A stretch of DNA of 44,342 nt from Phycisphaerales bacterium (GTDB taxonomy: Bacteria; Planctomycetota; Phycisphaerae; Phycisphaerales; UBA1924), in contig JALWOY010000186.1 of assembly GCA_027083355.1 (NCBI GenBank), forward strand, positions 1-44,342, given 5' to 3'. The position numbers and the translations under genes were made by a program. Below are positions 33,134 to 42,049 of the stretch, piece by piece. The notes below the pieces were generated by a model that was not told where the DNA came from, ran no database searches, and worked only from the letters and a program-made list of their open reading frames with translations. How positions within the stretch are numbered: the stretch's first letter is position 1; every line of letters begins with the position of its first letter.

Positions 33134-35863
33134 ATGACGAAGAACTCCCGCAGGATAATCGCGAGCCTGCTCGTCGGTATCATGGCGGCGAACGCGGCCG
33201 CCGAGCGGTACTTTGTTTCGCCGACCGGCAATGACAGCTCGCTGGGCACGACACCCGCCAGTGCCCTGCGGACGATCCAGGCCGCCGTCAATAAATGCAC
33301 CGGCTCGGGCAACACCATCTACGTCGCGCCCGGTACATATAACGAAATGATCGAGATCGGGATCGGCGCGGGCGTTGACGCCTCCAGCGGCACGGCCGAC
33401 AGCCCGAACCGGATCATCGGCGACTTCTCCGGCGTCTTCACCGGTTCGGCCCCCGGGCAGGTCACGATCTCGGGCGGGGATGTTCAGCAGTACGGCGTCC
33501 GGATCCAGGCCCGCTCATGGTGGGAGTTCTACAACCTGTCGCTGGCTGACCAGACGAACTATGGCATCTTCGGGTATCTCACGACGGGGGTGATGATCAA
33601 CAACTGCGCGTTCGATGTCCCCACGTCTTTCGCCGTGTATCTGCTCGGCGGAGGGGATTACACGATCGATCAGTGCGATTTCAACCGCGGTTCCGATTCC
33701 GGCCATTGTGTGTGGATTTTCCCATACAGAAACGTCGTGCCGGGTGCCTACGTCCGCATCCGCAGGAACAACTTCGCCATGAAGGGCGGCCTGTTCATGT
33801 CGACGCCATACAGGGAAAACCAGATCCCCATGAACGGGAGACGCCGGGTTTATTCCTACGGCCTGATTGTTTTCAACTGGGCATGGGCGAGCAATCAGAG
33901 GGGGCTTGACGAGGCCGTCGTCGAAAACAACGTGTTCTCCGATTTCTATCTGCCCATGCTCGTTATTACATATCGCAAGGACGGAGGGGCGACGGACGTC
34001 AGAGTCTCGAATAACTCTATTGTGGGGTGTACCTATTCGATCTACTCATACGCGGCAGGCGCCACCCGTCCCGTGTTGTCGAATAACTTCGCGAGTGATT
34101 GTTATTTCAGCCCATACTTTGCGAACACCGACGTTCACGGCATATTGCTCAACGGTATCCGCCGCGAACAGAACAGCAACTGGATCCGCAACTCGACCAT
34201 CGAGGGCCAGATCACGGACGAGGACCCCATGCTCACCGATCCAGCCAACGGCGATTGGTCGCCGCGCGAGGGGTCGCCGTTGATCGACGCCGGTTTCGCC
34301 GACGGCGCCCCGAACGTCGATTATCTCGGTAACGACCGTCCCTACGACGGCGACCGCGACGGCACGTCCGACTACGACATCGGGGCGGTCGAGTTCGGTT
34401 CGTCACAATCCGTCTTCGTCGATGTCTCGGCCGATACCGGGTTCAACCTGCCCAACAGATCGGGCGTGCACAGGGGCTCGGGGCTTCACTGGGGCGATCT
34501 CGACAACGACGGTGATCTCGACGCCGTCGTCACGGGCGTCGGCAGCGCCGTGCTCATCAACAACGGACAGACCTTCTCGGCGTATGCCCTCGCGGACGGT
34601 CAGGCATGGAGACAGGGTGCCCTGCTCGACGCCGACGCCGACGGGGATCTCGATTTCTACATTTCCTGCGACAGCTCGTTCAATGATGAGACGCTGTTCA
34701 TCAACGACGGCACCGGCTCCTTCACCGATGGCGGCGACGCCGGGTTCGTCGCCGCTTCCAACAACGAAGGCCTCGCCGCGGCCGATCTCGACGCGGACGG
34801 TTCGGCCGATCTCGTCTTGTTCTCGGAGAACGGGAACTGGAGAGGGATCAACACAACGAACAACGGAGCGATCGATTTCGACGCCACGAACGATGCCGGC
34901 GACGGGCTGGCCGAGGCCAACCTCGCGGGAAACGGCGATTTCGTTTCGGCCGCGGACGTCAACGATGACGGTTATCTCGATTTCTTCTACAACTACGCCA
35001 ACGGTCGGCTCTTTGTCTCCGACGGGCGGGGTGGGTTCAACGCGGACGATTCGGCGATCACCGTCGCCACCGGCAACGGCATCAAGTTCGGCTCCGCCTG
35101 GGGCGACTTCGACAACGACGGGGATATGGATCTCTTTACGCCCTCGCGGTCATCCGGCACGCGCGGCGCCCTGTTCGAAGACAACGGGTCCGCGTATGTC
35201 AACATCGCGGGGTCGGCGGGGGTGACGAACTCGACCGTGCAGTATTCCGCGGCGTGGGGCGACTACGACAACGACGGCGACCTCGACCTGCTCATCGCGA
35301 CGGGCGCCCGCGCCCCGATCGCCCTCTACGCCAACAACGGCGACGGCTCTTTCTCCGAGGCCGACGACGGCCCGACGATCGACGGGCTGGTCCAGGACGT
35401 GGTGTTCGTCGACTACGACAACGACGGCGACCTCGATATCGCCGCGACACGCCCGGGGGCGACGAATGTGCTCATGCAGAACACCCTCGACAACAACGCC
35501 TTCCTGAAGGCACGCGCCGTTTATCTCACCTCGGCCGGTGTCCCCGTCGACGTGATCGGTGCTCGGATCGAGCTGCTCGATCAAGCCGGGACGCTGCTGG
35601 CCAGACGTGAAGTCGGCGTCGCCCGGGGGTACGGCGGCACCGAACCGACCTGGGCGCATTTCGGCGGTGTCGACCCGGCGGAAACCTATACCGTCCGCGT
35701 CACCTGGCCCGGCGGCAGCACGACCTCGGCACAGGTCGTCCCCGGCGAGGCATCCACGACGATCGGCGGGCGAAACATCCCGCAGATGATCACGATGACA
35801 AAGGATTTCCCGGCCGCCGTCCGGGTCGTGAATTGGCGTGAAATCAGCCCGGCCGACAGATGA
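33134..35863 (+). CDS. Exported beta-helix / VCBS / ASPIC protein
   Basis: The protein is 909 residues. The ATG at 33134 is used because GGAG lies 7 bases upstream and the signal peptide then starts normally (RRIIASLLVGIMAANAAA). Residues about 26-430 look like a right-handed parallel beta-helix of the pectate-lyase type (YFVSPTGNDSSLGTTPASAL, IQAAVNK, then repeated N-rich turns). Residues about 440-780 contain FG-GAP/VCBS repeats with calcium-type cores DLDNDGDLD, DADADGDLD, DFDNDGDMD and DYDNDGDLD. An ASPIC/UnbV domain precedes the end (IGARIELLDQAG, then TYTVRVTWPGGST). The last 14 residues are VRVVNWREISPADR, the same tag as the upstream PA14 protein. Only 27 bases separate the two, so they are probably co-transcribed. 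Function is unknown; a polysaccharide-binding surface protein is the best inference. Confidence 0.87.
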   Translation: MTKNSRRIIASLLVGIMAANAAAERYFVSPTGNDSSLGTTPASALRTIQAAVNKCTGSGNTIYVAPGTYNEMIEIGIGAGVDASSGTADSPNRIIGDFSGVFTGSAPGQVTISGGDVQQYGVRIQARSWWEFYNLSLADQTNYGIFGYLTTGVMINNCAFDVPTSFAVYLLGGGDYTIDQCDFNRGSDSGHCVWIFPYRNVVPGAYVRIRRNNFAMKGGLFMSTPYRENQIPMNGRRRVYSYGLIVFNWAWASNQRGLDEAVVENNVFSDFYLPMLVITYRKDGGATDVRVSNNSIVGCTYSIYSYAAGATRPVLSNNFASDCYFSPYFANTDVHGILLNGIRREQNSNWIRNSTIEGQITDEDPMLTDPANGDWSPREGSPLIDAGFADGAPNVDYLGNDRPYDGDRDGTSDYDIGAVEFGSSQSVFVDVSADTGFNLPNRSGVHRGSGLHWGDLDNDGDLDAVVTGVGSAVLINNGQTFSAYALADGQAWRQGALLDADADGDLDFYISCDSSFNDETLFINDGTGSFTDGGDAGFVAASNNEGLAAADLDADGSADLVLFSENGNWRGINTTNNGAIDFDATNDAGDGLAEANLAGNGDFVSAADVNDDGYLDFFYNYANGRLFVSDGRGGFNADDSAITVATGNGIKFGSAWGDFDNDGDMDLFTPSRSSGTRGALFEDNGSAYVNIAGSAGVTNSTVQYSAAWGDYDNDGDLDLLIATGARAPIALYANNGDGSFSEADDGPTIDGLVQDVVFVDYDNDGDLDIAATRPGATNVLMQNTLDNNAFLKARAVYLTSAGVPVDVIGARIELLDQAGTLLARREVGVARGYGGTEPTWAHFGGVDPAETYTVRVTWPGGSTTSAQVVPGEASTTIGGRNIPQMITMTKDFPAAVRVVNWREISPADR
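35819..35863 (+). other. C-terminal tag of the beta-helix protein
   Basis: The last 15 codons (including stop) encode VRVVNWREISPADR, matching the end of the preceding PA14 protein in nine of its core residues. See that entry. It follows the ASPIC domain directly, so it is an added terminal motif rather than part of a domain. Confidence 0.6.
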
Positions 35864-35873
35864 CCCGGGTCAT

Positions 35874-37964
35874 TCACAGCCGCACTTTCCGGTTATAGAC
35901 ATACCACTCGAGCATCATCACCAGCAGCGAGCCGAGCAGCAGCCAACGCCAATACCGACGGACCCCCATCGACTCCCGGCTCGACGATGAAACGATCCGT
36001 GAGGCGAGCGCCACCTCGGATTCGGGCGCGATATCCGATTCGAATGCGTCGAGCAGATTGCTCGCGATCGGCCTGACCGCTTCGCCGCCGTCCGACACGT
36101 CCAGAGGCCCTGTGTCGCCGCGCCAACGGAGCGTGTACAGCCCCGCACGTCGGACCGGGCCCCACGTCACGCGTCCGTCCGGCGTCGTGGTCAGGGCGTG
36201 CGAGTCCCCATCGGGCGACACCAAGCGGACCGCGGAGGCCCGGGCGGGCAGCCTCGTCGAAATCACCTCTCCCGGCCGCACCGAGCGGGCGCCGCCCTCC
36301 GCGCCCGACACCGTGTCCAGATAGTCGATCGCGGACGCGAGGAACACGACGAAGCTCACATCGAAGGGCCAGTTGCTTTCCGCCACGTCGAAGAGCACCG
36401 CGATCGCCCGGCTCTCCGGGGTCAGCATCTCGACGATCCCCGGGCCGGCGGTTGTCTCGGCGAGGGGCACGGCGACGCTGTTCTCGCCGATCTCGATCCG
36501 CCGACCCACGCCGATCCGCACGGGTTCGAGTGTCAGATCCCGCAGAACCGGGTGATTCCGTTTCCAGTCCACGAACCGGGTCATCCCCGCCTCGCCGCGG
36601 TCGATCAGCCCTTCCGACCCGCCCGGCACGGCACCCAGAATCAACCAGCGCCCCGGCCCCAACGCCCGCCCGGGCGACGTGTTCGGCGGCAGAATCCCGT
36701 CGAGCACCACGACGTCGTAACGATCAGCACGCCCGTCCTCGAGCGCCGCCTTGAATTCTTCGGGAGTCAGCGTGTCCAGCGTCGCCAGCGGCAGACCCGC
36801 GAGTGCTTCCGCGAGATACAGATTCCCCGATGTCACCACCGCAACCGAGGTTTTCGTCGCGGGGGGGATCACCAGAACACCCTCATCATCCGTCGCGAAC
36901 GCGTCGTCCGTATGTACGCGGACCGTCGCGATCGCGCCCCGGCTCATGTCCATCTCGAACACCAGCCCGCCCCGGCCCGGCTCGGGCCGGAGTTCAGCAC
37001 GGACGCCGTTCTCACCCCCGGATTCCACCACGCCCTCGCGCGTCTCGGCCCCCGGGATCGAAACATCACGCACCGCGCTCGGCACGCCGTCGATCAGCAG
37101 CTCGACCTCGACGCTCCGCGGCTCCGGCGCGGTGTTCTGCACCCCGACGAACACCGTCACATGCTCGGGCTGCTCATACCCACGCTCGGCACGAAGCCCG
37201 ACGATGCCGATATTCGTTGTCTTCGGATCGCCCGCGGTGTGATAGATCACGCTGTCCCGGCTTGTCGGTGAAAACGAATCGAGATCGGCCAACCGACCAT
37301 CGGTGAACAAGTGAAATGTCTGTGGTGGGACGATACCGGCGAACACATCCGCATCGGGTTCCGGGTCGCCCGATGGTTCACCCGCGGGGCGCGGCCTGTG
37401 GGCCCGGGCGAGCTGGAACGCCTCGCGGATCGAGCCGGGGGCGTCGGTCTGTTCGATCGATTCCACGGCCTCTCGGAGCCGAGCTTTATCCGACGTAAAC
37501 CCCTGCACGACCCGGGCGGTGGTGTCGAACGCGATGACCATGGCCTCGTGCGCGTCGGCGCCGAAGATATCGCCCTCGTCGAGCGAGTCGATCAGTTTGA
37601 CGGCGTCTTTCTTCGCCGCGTCGAGGCGGGATAACCCGCCGTTCCCGTCACGGGCCGCCATGCTCGCGGAGCGATCGATCAGCAGGACATGCCGCGTCCC
37701 GGTCGTTTCCGCCGTCTTCTTCTCCGGCTGCGCCACCGCCAGCAGCGCCGCGGCGAGGGCGAGCAATTGCAGCAGCAGCAGGATGTTCTTGCGAAGCCGC
37801 TGGAACGGCGCGTTGGCCTGCAGATCCTGGATCGCCTTCTTCCACAGCAGCGTGGACGAAATCTCCACGCTCCGCCGGCGGAGTTTCAGGAAGTACAGAA
37901 TCACCAACGCCGGCACCGCGATCGCGGCGGCGATGATCGCCAGCATGGGTGTGGCAAACGTCAT
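35874..37964 (-). CDS. BatA-like vWA membrane protein
   Basis: The protein is 696 residues. The N-terminus is a BatA-type region: a membrane segment at about 5-25, a basic cytoplasmic loop with FLKLRRR, then a second segment at about 59-78 (NILLLLQLLALAAALLAVA). A von Willebrand A domain follows with the metal site DRSAS at residues 97-101. A long periplasmic region and a C-terminal membrane segment (RWLLLGSLLVMMLEWYVYN) close it. The MIDAS Asp-x-Ser-x-Ser is intact. In MoxR systems such proteins work with a MoxR ATPase and a DUF58 protein, both encoded upstream here. The start at 37964 is the best fit for the family, but an ATG at 37979 cannot be excluded. It ends 10 bases from the convergent beta-helix gene. 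Confidence 0.85.
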   Translation of the reverse strand: MTFATPMLAIIAAAIAVPALVILYFLKLRRRSVEISSTLLWKKAIQDLQANAPFQRLRKNILLLLQLLALAAALLAVAQPEKKTAETTGTRHVLLIDRSASMAARDGNGGLSRLDAAKKDAVKLIDSLDEGDIFGADAHEAMVIAFDTTARVVQGFTSDKARLREAVESIEQTDAPGSIREAFQLARAHRPRPAGEPSGDPEPDADVFAGIVPPQTFHLFTDGRLADLDSFSPTSRDSVIYHTAGDPKTTNIGIVGLRAERGYEQPEHVTVFVGVQNTAPEPRSVEVELLIDGVPSAVRDVSIPGAETREGVVESGGENGVRAELRPEPGRGGLVFEMDMSRGAIATVRVHTDDAFATDDEGVLVIPPATKTSVAVVTSGNLYLAEALAGLPLATLDTLTPEEFKAALEDGRADRYDVVVLDGILPPNTSPGRALGPGRWLILGAVPGGSEGLIDRGEAGMTRFVDWKRNHPVLRDLTLEPVRIGVGRRIEIGENSVAVPLAETTAGPGIVEMLTPESRAIAVLFDVAESNWPFDVSFVVFLASAIDYLDTVSGAEGGARSVRPGEVISTRLPARASAVRLVSPDGDSHALTTTPDGRVTWGPVRRAGLYTLRWRGDTGPLDVSDGGEAVRPIASNLLDAFESDIAPESEVALASRIVSSSSRESMGVRRYWRWLLLGSLLVMMLEWYVYNRKVRL

Positions 37965-38060
37965 GCGGCCCCCCGGCATGCCACACCGCCACAAAGCCAC
38001 GAACCCGCGGAGTCACCGATCCGAGCCGCGGGGGTGTCCAACCGTCCTCCGGCGGGCCGT

Positions 38061-38092
38061 GCCACTTCGCCACTTGGCCACTTCGCCACTTC
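38061..38092. repeat. Octamer tandem repeat between DUF58 and BatA genes
   Basis: Four back-to-back copies of an 8-base unit (GCCACTTC, one copy GCCACTTG; GAAGTGGC on the minus strand). It lies in the 133-base spacer between the two genes. The unit resembles the one after trkH. Confidence 0.85.
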
Positions 38093-38097
38093 CCCCC

Positions 38098-39114
38098 TCA
38101 CCGTACCAACCCCCTTCGTCTGAGGTAGTCCAGCAACAACACATCCACCGGCGTGTCCGTTTGCACGGTCAGAGCTGTGATCTCTCGACGCGCACAGAAA
38201 TTCCGCAGCCCGTCGCAGTACGCCGCCAGGTTCTTCCTGTATTTCTTCAGCAGCGGCGCCGAAATCGTCACCTCCGCCCGGTCCCCGTCCTCCACATCGA
38301 CCAGCCGCAGGTCCCCCCCGATGTCCGGCTCGACCTCCTGCGGGCTCAGGCACTGCACCGCGAACAGGTCATACCCCCGCCCCACCAGCAGCCGCAGCCC
38401 GTCCTCGTAACCCTCCTTCATGAAAAAGTCGCTCACGACCACCATCACACCCCGCCCGCGCCTCGCCAGCGCGAGCCGCCGGGCCTGATCGCCGAAATCG
38501 GTCGCCCCAGCCGGCCTCAGCGAGCACAGGAACCGGGCGAGATCCTGCGTGCGTCTTCTTCCCCGCAAGTCTCTGATCGTGTGCAGCGAAGAATCCGACA
38601 CTTCGCGTCGCTCAGTGTCGGCGTCATTATCCTTCGACGCCGACGCTAAGCCCGCTTGGGCGGGCGAAGCGTCGGATCGCCCCGTCTCGACCATCCCGCC
38701 CACCGCCGTCACCGCCACGCGGTTCAGGTTCACCAGCCCGACATACCCCAGCGCCATCGCGAACCGCTGCGCATACAAAAACTTGCTCGGCTCCCCGCAA
38801 TCCATGCTCTCGCTCGCATCGATCACGATGTGCAGCGACAGATCTTCCTCTTCGAGAAACAGCTTCAGGAACAGCCGATCGAGCCGCCCGAAGATGTTCC
38901 AGTCGATGTGCCGCAGGTCGTCGCCCGACACATAGGGCCGGTGGTCGGCGAACTCGACGGATTCGCCCCGTTTCTTGCTCCGCCGCTCGCCCTTGAGTTT
39001 GCCCGCGAAGATCTTTCGGCTCGTCAGATCCAGCCGGCTGATCTTGGCGATCAGCGTGCTGTCGAGCAGCTCGTCCATCGACGCGGGCCGGGATGGGTCG
39101 GTGCTGCGCAGCAT
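38098..39114 (-). CDS. DUF58 protein with in-frame palindromic insertion
   Basis: The protein is 338 residues. The DUF58 signature is clear: HRPYVSGDDLRHIDWNIFGR at about residues 58-77, then a vWA-like fold starting VIDASES at 98-104 and continuing with GGMVETGR. Residues about 147-179 interrupt the domain between GGMVETGR and RDLRGRRR and are rich in Ser, Asp and Ala. They correspond to the palindromic element at 38595-38675. The ATG at 39114 overlaps the stop of the upstream transglutaminase-like gene as TGATG, so translation is probably coupled. That overlap is the reason for this start, as no Shine-Dalgarno is visible. DUF58 proteins belong to MoxR systems and probably act in envelope assembly. 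Confidence 0.9.
   Translation of the reverse strand: MLRSTDPSRPASMDELLDSTLIAKISRLDLTSRKIFAGKLKGERRSKKRGESVEFADHRPYVSGDDLRHIDWNIFGRLDRLFLKLFLEEEDLSLHIVIDASESMDCGEPSKFLYAQRFAMALGYVGLVNLNRVAVTAVGGMVETGRSDASPAQAGLASASKDNDADTERREVSDSSLHTIRDLRGRRRTQDLARFLCSLRPAGATDFGDQARRLALARRGRGVMVVVSDFFMKEGYEDGLRLLVGRGYDLFAVQCLSPQEVEPDIGGDLRLVDVEDGDRAEVTISAPLLKKYRKNLAAYCDGLRNFCARREITALTVQTDTPVDVLLLDYLRRRGLVR
38595..38675. repeat. Palindromic repeat element inside the DUF58 gene
   Basis: 81 bases with terminal inverted repeats CCGACACTTCG (38595-38605) and CGAAGCGTCGG (38665-38675), matching at ten of eleven positions. Inside are three overlapping perfect or near-perfect stems: CCGACACT/AGTGTCGG (38595-38621), GTCGGCGTC/GACGCCGAC (38617-38644), and GACGCTAAGCCCGC against GCGGGCGAAGCGTC (38642-38673, 12 of 14). 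The length is exactly 27 codons and keeps the frame open. The encoded residues interrupt the DUF58 domain. This is the signature of a palindromic mobile repeat inserted in frame. Confidence 0.75.
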
Positions 39115-40493
39115 CAGGGGACCGATTCGGAGCACGACGCCGCGGGTGTCTCTGTCGCAGCGGCTGTCGAGGGTTCGACGTGTTCGGGGGTGATCTCGTA
39201 GAACAGCACGAGGGCGTTCTCGTTGCGCTCATCACCGGAATGCATGAGCACGATCGTCGTTTCGGTCTCGCGGGGGATGAACGCCGCTCGGAGATCGATC
39301 ACCGGCGACTTCCCGGGCGCATCCTCGACCCGATTGATCCGGACCGTGGCAAGCCGACCGCCGTCGGCCACGACCGGCCACAGCCTGATGTCGGGCGAAC
39401 GAAGCACCGCGCGGAGGCTCAGCACCATCCGCTCGCCCGGCGTCAACCCAGTGATATGCACCACTGGAACGATGTCGTAGCTTTGCTCGCTGACACCGAC
39501 GAGATGCTGCCATGTCAACCGCCGCCCGTCCCGGCGAAGCACCGTGGGACGCACGGACCCGTCGGGGTTCAGAAGCGCCGTCTCGAGCCGGGCGGTCTCC
39601 GGCCATGAAAGCCGGATCGACGACGGAATGGGGTTCTCCGGCGAGCCGCTGCCCCACGCGGTCGAAAGCTCAAGCATCTGTTGCAGCGGGAAATTCGGAA
39701 GGCTGAAGTCGGGCACGCGCTCGATCAATTCATCAATCGGGCCCTCGAAGCAGATCTCACGCGGTGGACAATGCACCCGATCCATGACCGGGGCCCACGG
39801 CCCGATCCGGCTCACAATCGACGGATCGGCGAACACCTCGTTCTGCGAAAGAATCCGCCCGTTCCGCTCACCGTTCTCCGTGAAGAACAGGCCCGCCGAC
39901 GGGTCGAACCACGCCCAGCCGCCTTGATCGTCGAGCCAGACTTCGAGCGTGGTGTGCGAGGCCTGCTGCGGCACGCTCGCCATCCCCGCGTACCGCAGCG
40001 GGATGTCGTCGTCGAAGGTCCGGATGATCCTCCCCAGCAGCATCGCACGCCTGCCGCACGAACCGTTTCGCAAACCCGTTTCCAGAAAATCCTTCCAGTT
40101 CTTCGTCTGTTCGATCGGGCCGTTCTCCATCCGAGAGACGATCAGATTCGCGGCGATGATCCGATCTCGAAGCGGCGCGTCGTCCGGCACCAGCGCATCG
40201 ACCGCTTCGAGCACATCGTTGAACGCGTCCTTGCCCCATTTGGAAGGAGATGGCAGGTCCCGGTTCCGGATCGTCCCCACCGGCCGCGGATAGTCCAGAT
40301 CCGGTTCAGACCACAAGCCGGCGAGCACGAATCGCCCGCCGGAACGGCGCGTCAGCTCGGCGATACCGTGGGGAGAGAAAAAGGCATACCCGCCGAACAG
40401 CCCCGCGGCAAAGATCAGACAGGACGCGGTGATGATCCTGAAGGGCAGATGACACAGCGGGCAGTGCTTTGAACGACAACCAGAGTTCAACAT
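39114..40493 (-). CDS. Transglutaminase-like membrane protein
   Basis: The protein is 459 residues. A Cys/His-rich start (CRSKHCPLCHLP) leads into one membrane segment at about residues 18-40, and the rest should be outside. The transglutaminase-like core has the expected triad in order: Cys146 in RNGSCGRRA, His180 in SHTTLEVW, and Asp197 in AWFDPSAG. This fold covers peptidases, transglutaminases and inactive binding proteins, and the intact triad suggests activity. The start at 40493 is chosen because GGAG lies 8 bases upstream; an ATG at 40541 would add 16 residues. The gene sits between the lipoprotein and DUF58 genes of the MoxR operon, where transglutaminase-like proteins are common partners. 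A CTATAG sequence in the 162-base spacer upstream might be an internal -10 element. Confidence 0.82.
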   Translation of the reverse strand: MLNSGCRSKHCPLCHLPFRIITASCLIFAAGLFGGYAFFSPHGIAELTRRSGGRFVLAGLWSEPDLDYPRPVGTIRNRDLPSPSKWGKDAFNDVLEAVDALVPDDAPLRDRIIAANLIVSRMENGPIEQTKNWKDFLETGLRNGSCGRRAMLLGRIIRTFDDDIPLRYAGMASVPQQASHTTLEVWLDDQGGWAWFDPSAGLFFTENGERNGRILSQNEVFADPSIVSRIGPWAPVMDRVHCPPREICFEGPIDELIERVPDFSLPNFPLQQMLELSTAWGSGSPENPIPSSIRLSWPETARLETALLNPDGSVRPTVLRRDGRRLTWQHLVGVSEQSYDIVPVVHITGLTPGERMVLSLRAVLRSPDIRLWPVVADGGRLATVRINRVEDAPGKSPVIDLRAAFIPRETETTIVLMHSGDERNENALVLFYEITPEHVEPSTAAATETPAASCSESVP

Positions 40494-40655
40494 CCATTCG
40501 ACTCCATAGATGTACCGAAGCCGCGCACGGTTCGGCTCCATTCGATACGCCCGGCGGAACAGGCTCGGCGAACGACCCGGGAGAAAATCGGCCCGGATGC
40601 TATAGGGTTGCTTCGCCGCTCGAAACCGCCCCGCCCGCCGCCCACCGATTCGAGA

Positions 40656-40883
40656 TCACTTCCGCCGGTCCTCGATCTGCATGCCGCCGAACAGCAGATC
40701 GCCCGCGCCATTGAGCACGCCCTCGCCGCCCTTCGACTCCTTCAGGTTCGGCTCGTAGATCTCCGTCTTGCCCCACTCGGCCCCCAACCCCTTCGCCCCG
40801 ACCGTCCGCGTATAGCAGCCGATCAGCGGCAGAGCGCATACCAACGAGAATACCACGATCCCCGTCTTCTTCGCTTTTTTCAT
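40656..40883 (-). CDS. Small lipoprotein in the MoxR operon
   Basis: The protein is 75 residues. A Lys-rich N-region and hydrophobic core end in a classical lipobox ALPLIGC, so acylation at Cys23 is expected. The mature part is about 50 residues, rich in Gly, Glu and Lys, without a known domain. The ATG at 40883 has a G-rich GGGGGTG stretch upstream. A GTG at 40889 that overlaps the MoxR stop is an alternative start and adds two residues. The gene directly follows the MoxR ATPase and is likely translated with it. Its role in the system is unknown. Confidence 0.8.
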   Translation of the reverse strand: MKKAKKTGIVVFSLVCALPLIGCYTRTVGAKGLGAEWGKTEIYEPNLKESKGGEGVLNGAGDLLFGGMQIEDRRK

Positions 40884-40885
40884 CT

Positions 40886-41938
40886 TCACACCCCCGCCAT
40901 CCCCACGGGCTGCGTCGGCACCCGCTGCAAAATATCACCCACCAACGCGTCCGGGTCCACCCGGTCCGCCTCGGCCTCGAAGTTCAACAGGACCCGGTGA
41001 CGCAACGCCGGCAACGCCGCCTCCTCGATGTCCTTGTACGAAACGTTATAGCGCCCGTCCGTCAGCGCTCGCACCTTCCCCGCCAGCACCAGCGCCTGCG
41101 CCGCACGCGGGCTCGCCCCGCATCGGATATACCGGTTCGTCGGCCCGTCCGCCCCGCCCGCGGCGAAGTCCCCGCCGGGGTGCGTCGCCAGGACCAGCCT
41201 CGCGGCATATTGCTTCACGTGCGGCGCGATCACCACCTCGCGCACCAACTGCTGCGCCTCCAAAATCCCCGGCCCGTCCAGCACCGCCTCCGCCTCGGGG
41301 GTCTCCGCTCCGGTCGTCCGGTCGAGCACGACCATGAGATCATCGAGCCGCGAATACCCCACGTTCACCTTGAACATGAACCGGTCCATCTGCGCCTCAG
41401 GGAGCGGATACGTCCCCTCCTGCTCGATCGGGTTCTGCGTCGCCAGCACCAGGAACGGCGACGCGAGCACGTGCGTCTCGCCCCCGACCGTCACGCTCCG
41501 CTCCTGCATCGCCTCAAGCAAAGCGCTCTGCGTCTTGGGCGTCGCACGGTTGATCTCGTCCGCCAGCACCACCTGCGCAAAGATCGGCCCCGGCTGAAAA
41601 ACAAACGACCGCCGACCCGTCTCCGCGTCCTCGCTCACGATGTTCGTCCCGATCACGTCCGCCGGCATCAGGTCCGGCGTGAACTGGATCCGGCTGAACG
41701 GCAGGCTGAGCGCCCGCGCCAGCGTGCGCACAAGCAGCGTCTTGCCCAGCCCCGGCACGCCCTCGAGCAGCACGTTCCCGCCCGCGAACAGGCACGTCAG
41801 CACCGCGTCGACCACCTCATCCTGGCCAACCATCACCTTGCCGATCTCCGCCTTGAGCCTCGTGAAAGTCTCGCGGAAAGCCTCGGCCCGGGCCTGCACC
41901 TCCTGCGGCGTCTGTTCATGCTCGGGGTTCATCGCCAT
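40886..41938 (-). CDS. MoxR-family AAA+ ATPase
   Basis: The protein is 350 residues. Walker A GVPGLGKT is at 60-67, Walker B VVLADE at 123-128, sensor 1 ends in LATQN (Asn169), and a DRF sequence at 185-187 fits the family. MoxR ATPases act as chaperones for vWA-containing partners and often help envelope or metal-enzyme assembly. It sits here between two vWA proteins and a DUF58 protein, the classical arrangement. The start at 41938 is chosen for the GGAG 7 bases upstream. The upstream in-frame residues from 42019 are not MoxR-like. Confidence 0.93.
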   Translation of the reverse strand: MAMNPEHEQTPQEVQARAEAFRETFTRLKAEIGKVMVGQDEVVDAVLTCLFAGGNVLLEGVPGLGKTLLVRTLARALSLPFSRIQFTPDLMPADVIGTNIVSEDAETGRRSFVFQPGPIFAQVVLADEINRATPKTQSALLEAMQERSVTVGGETHVLASPFLVLATQNPIEQEGTYPLPEAQMDRFMFKVNVGYSRLDDLMVVLDRTTGAETPEAEAVLDGPGILEAQQLVREVVIAPHVKQYAARLVLATHPGGDFAAGGADGPTNRYIRCGASPRAAQALVLAGKVRALTDGRYNVSYKDIEEAALPALRHRVLLNFEAEADRVDPDALVGDILQRVPTQPVGMAGV

Positions 41939-42049
41939 CGTCGTCTCCTGTCGATTCAATCTTCTCATTGCCCCAACGAGCCGTGATTGTCTGGGAGCGG
42001 TCCCGTCGTCAGAAACCACGCCCTCACGGTCGCGGTTCGTTCCATACTG

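Noticed and set aside
35864-35873. Terminator between the convergent beta-helix and BatA genes
   Set aside because: Only 10 bases separate the stops and no T-run hairpin is visible in either direction.
38061-38092. CRISPR or binding-site cluster
   Set aside because: The 8-base units are directly adjacent without spacers, which is a simple tandem repeat.
40494-40655. Internal promoter of the transglutaminase-like gene (CTATAG on the minus strand)
   Set aside because: No matching -35 at proper distance; mentioned only in the gene entry.
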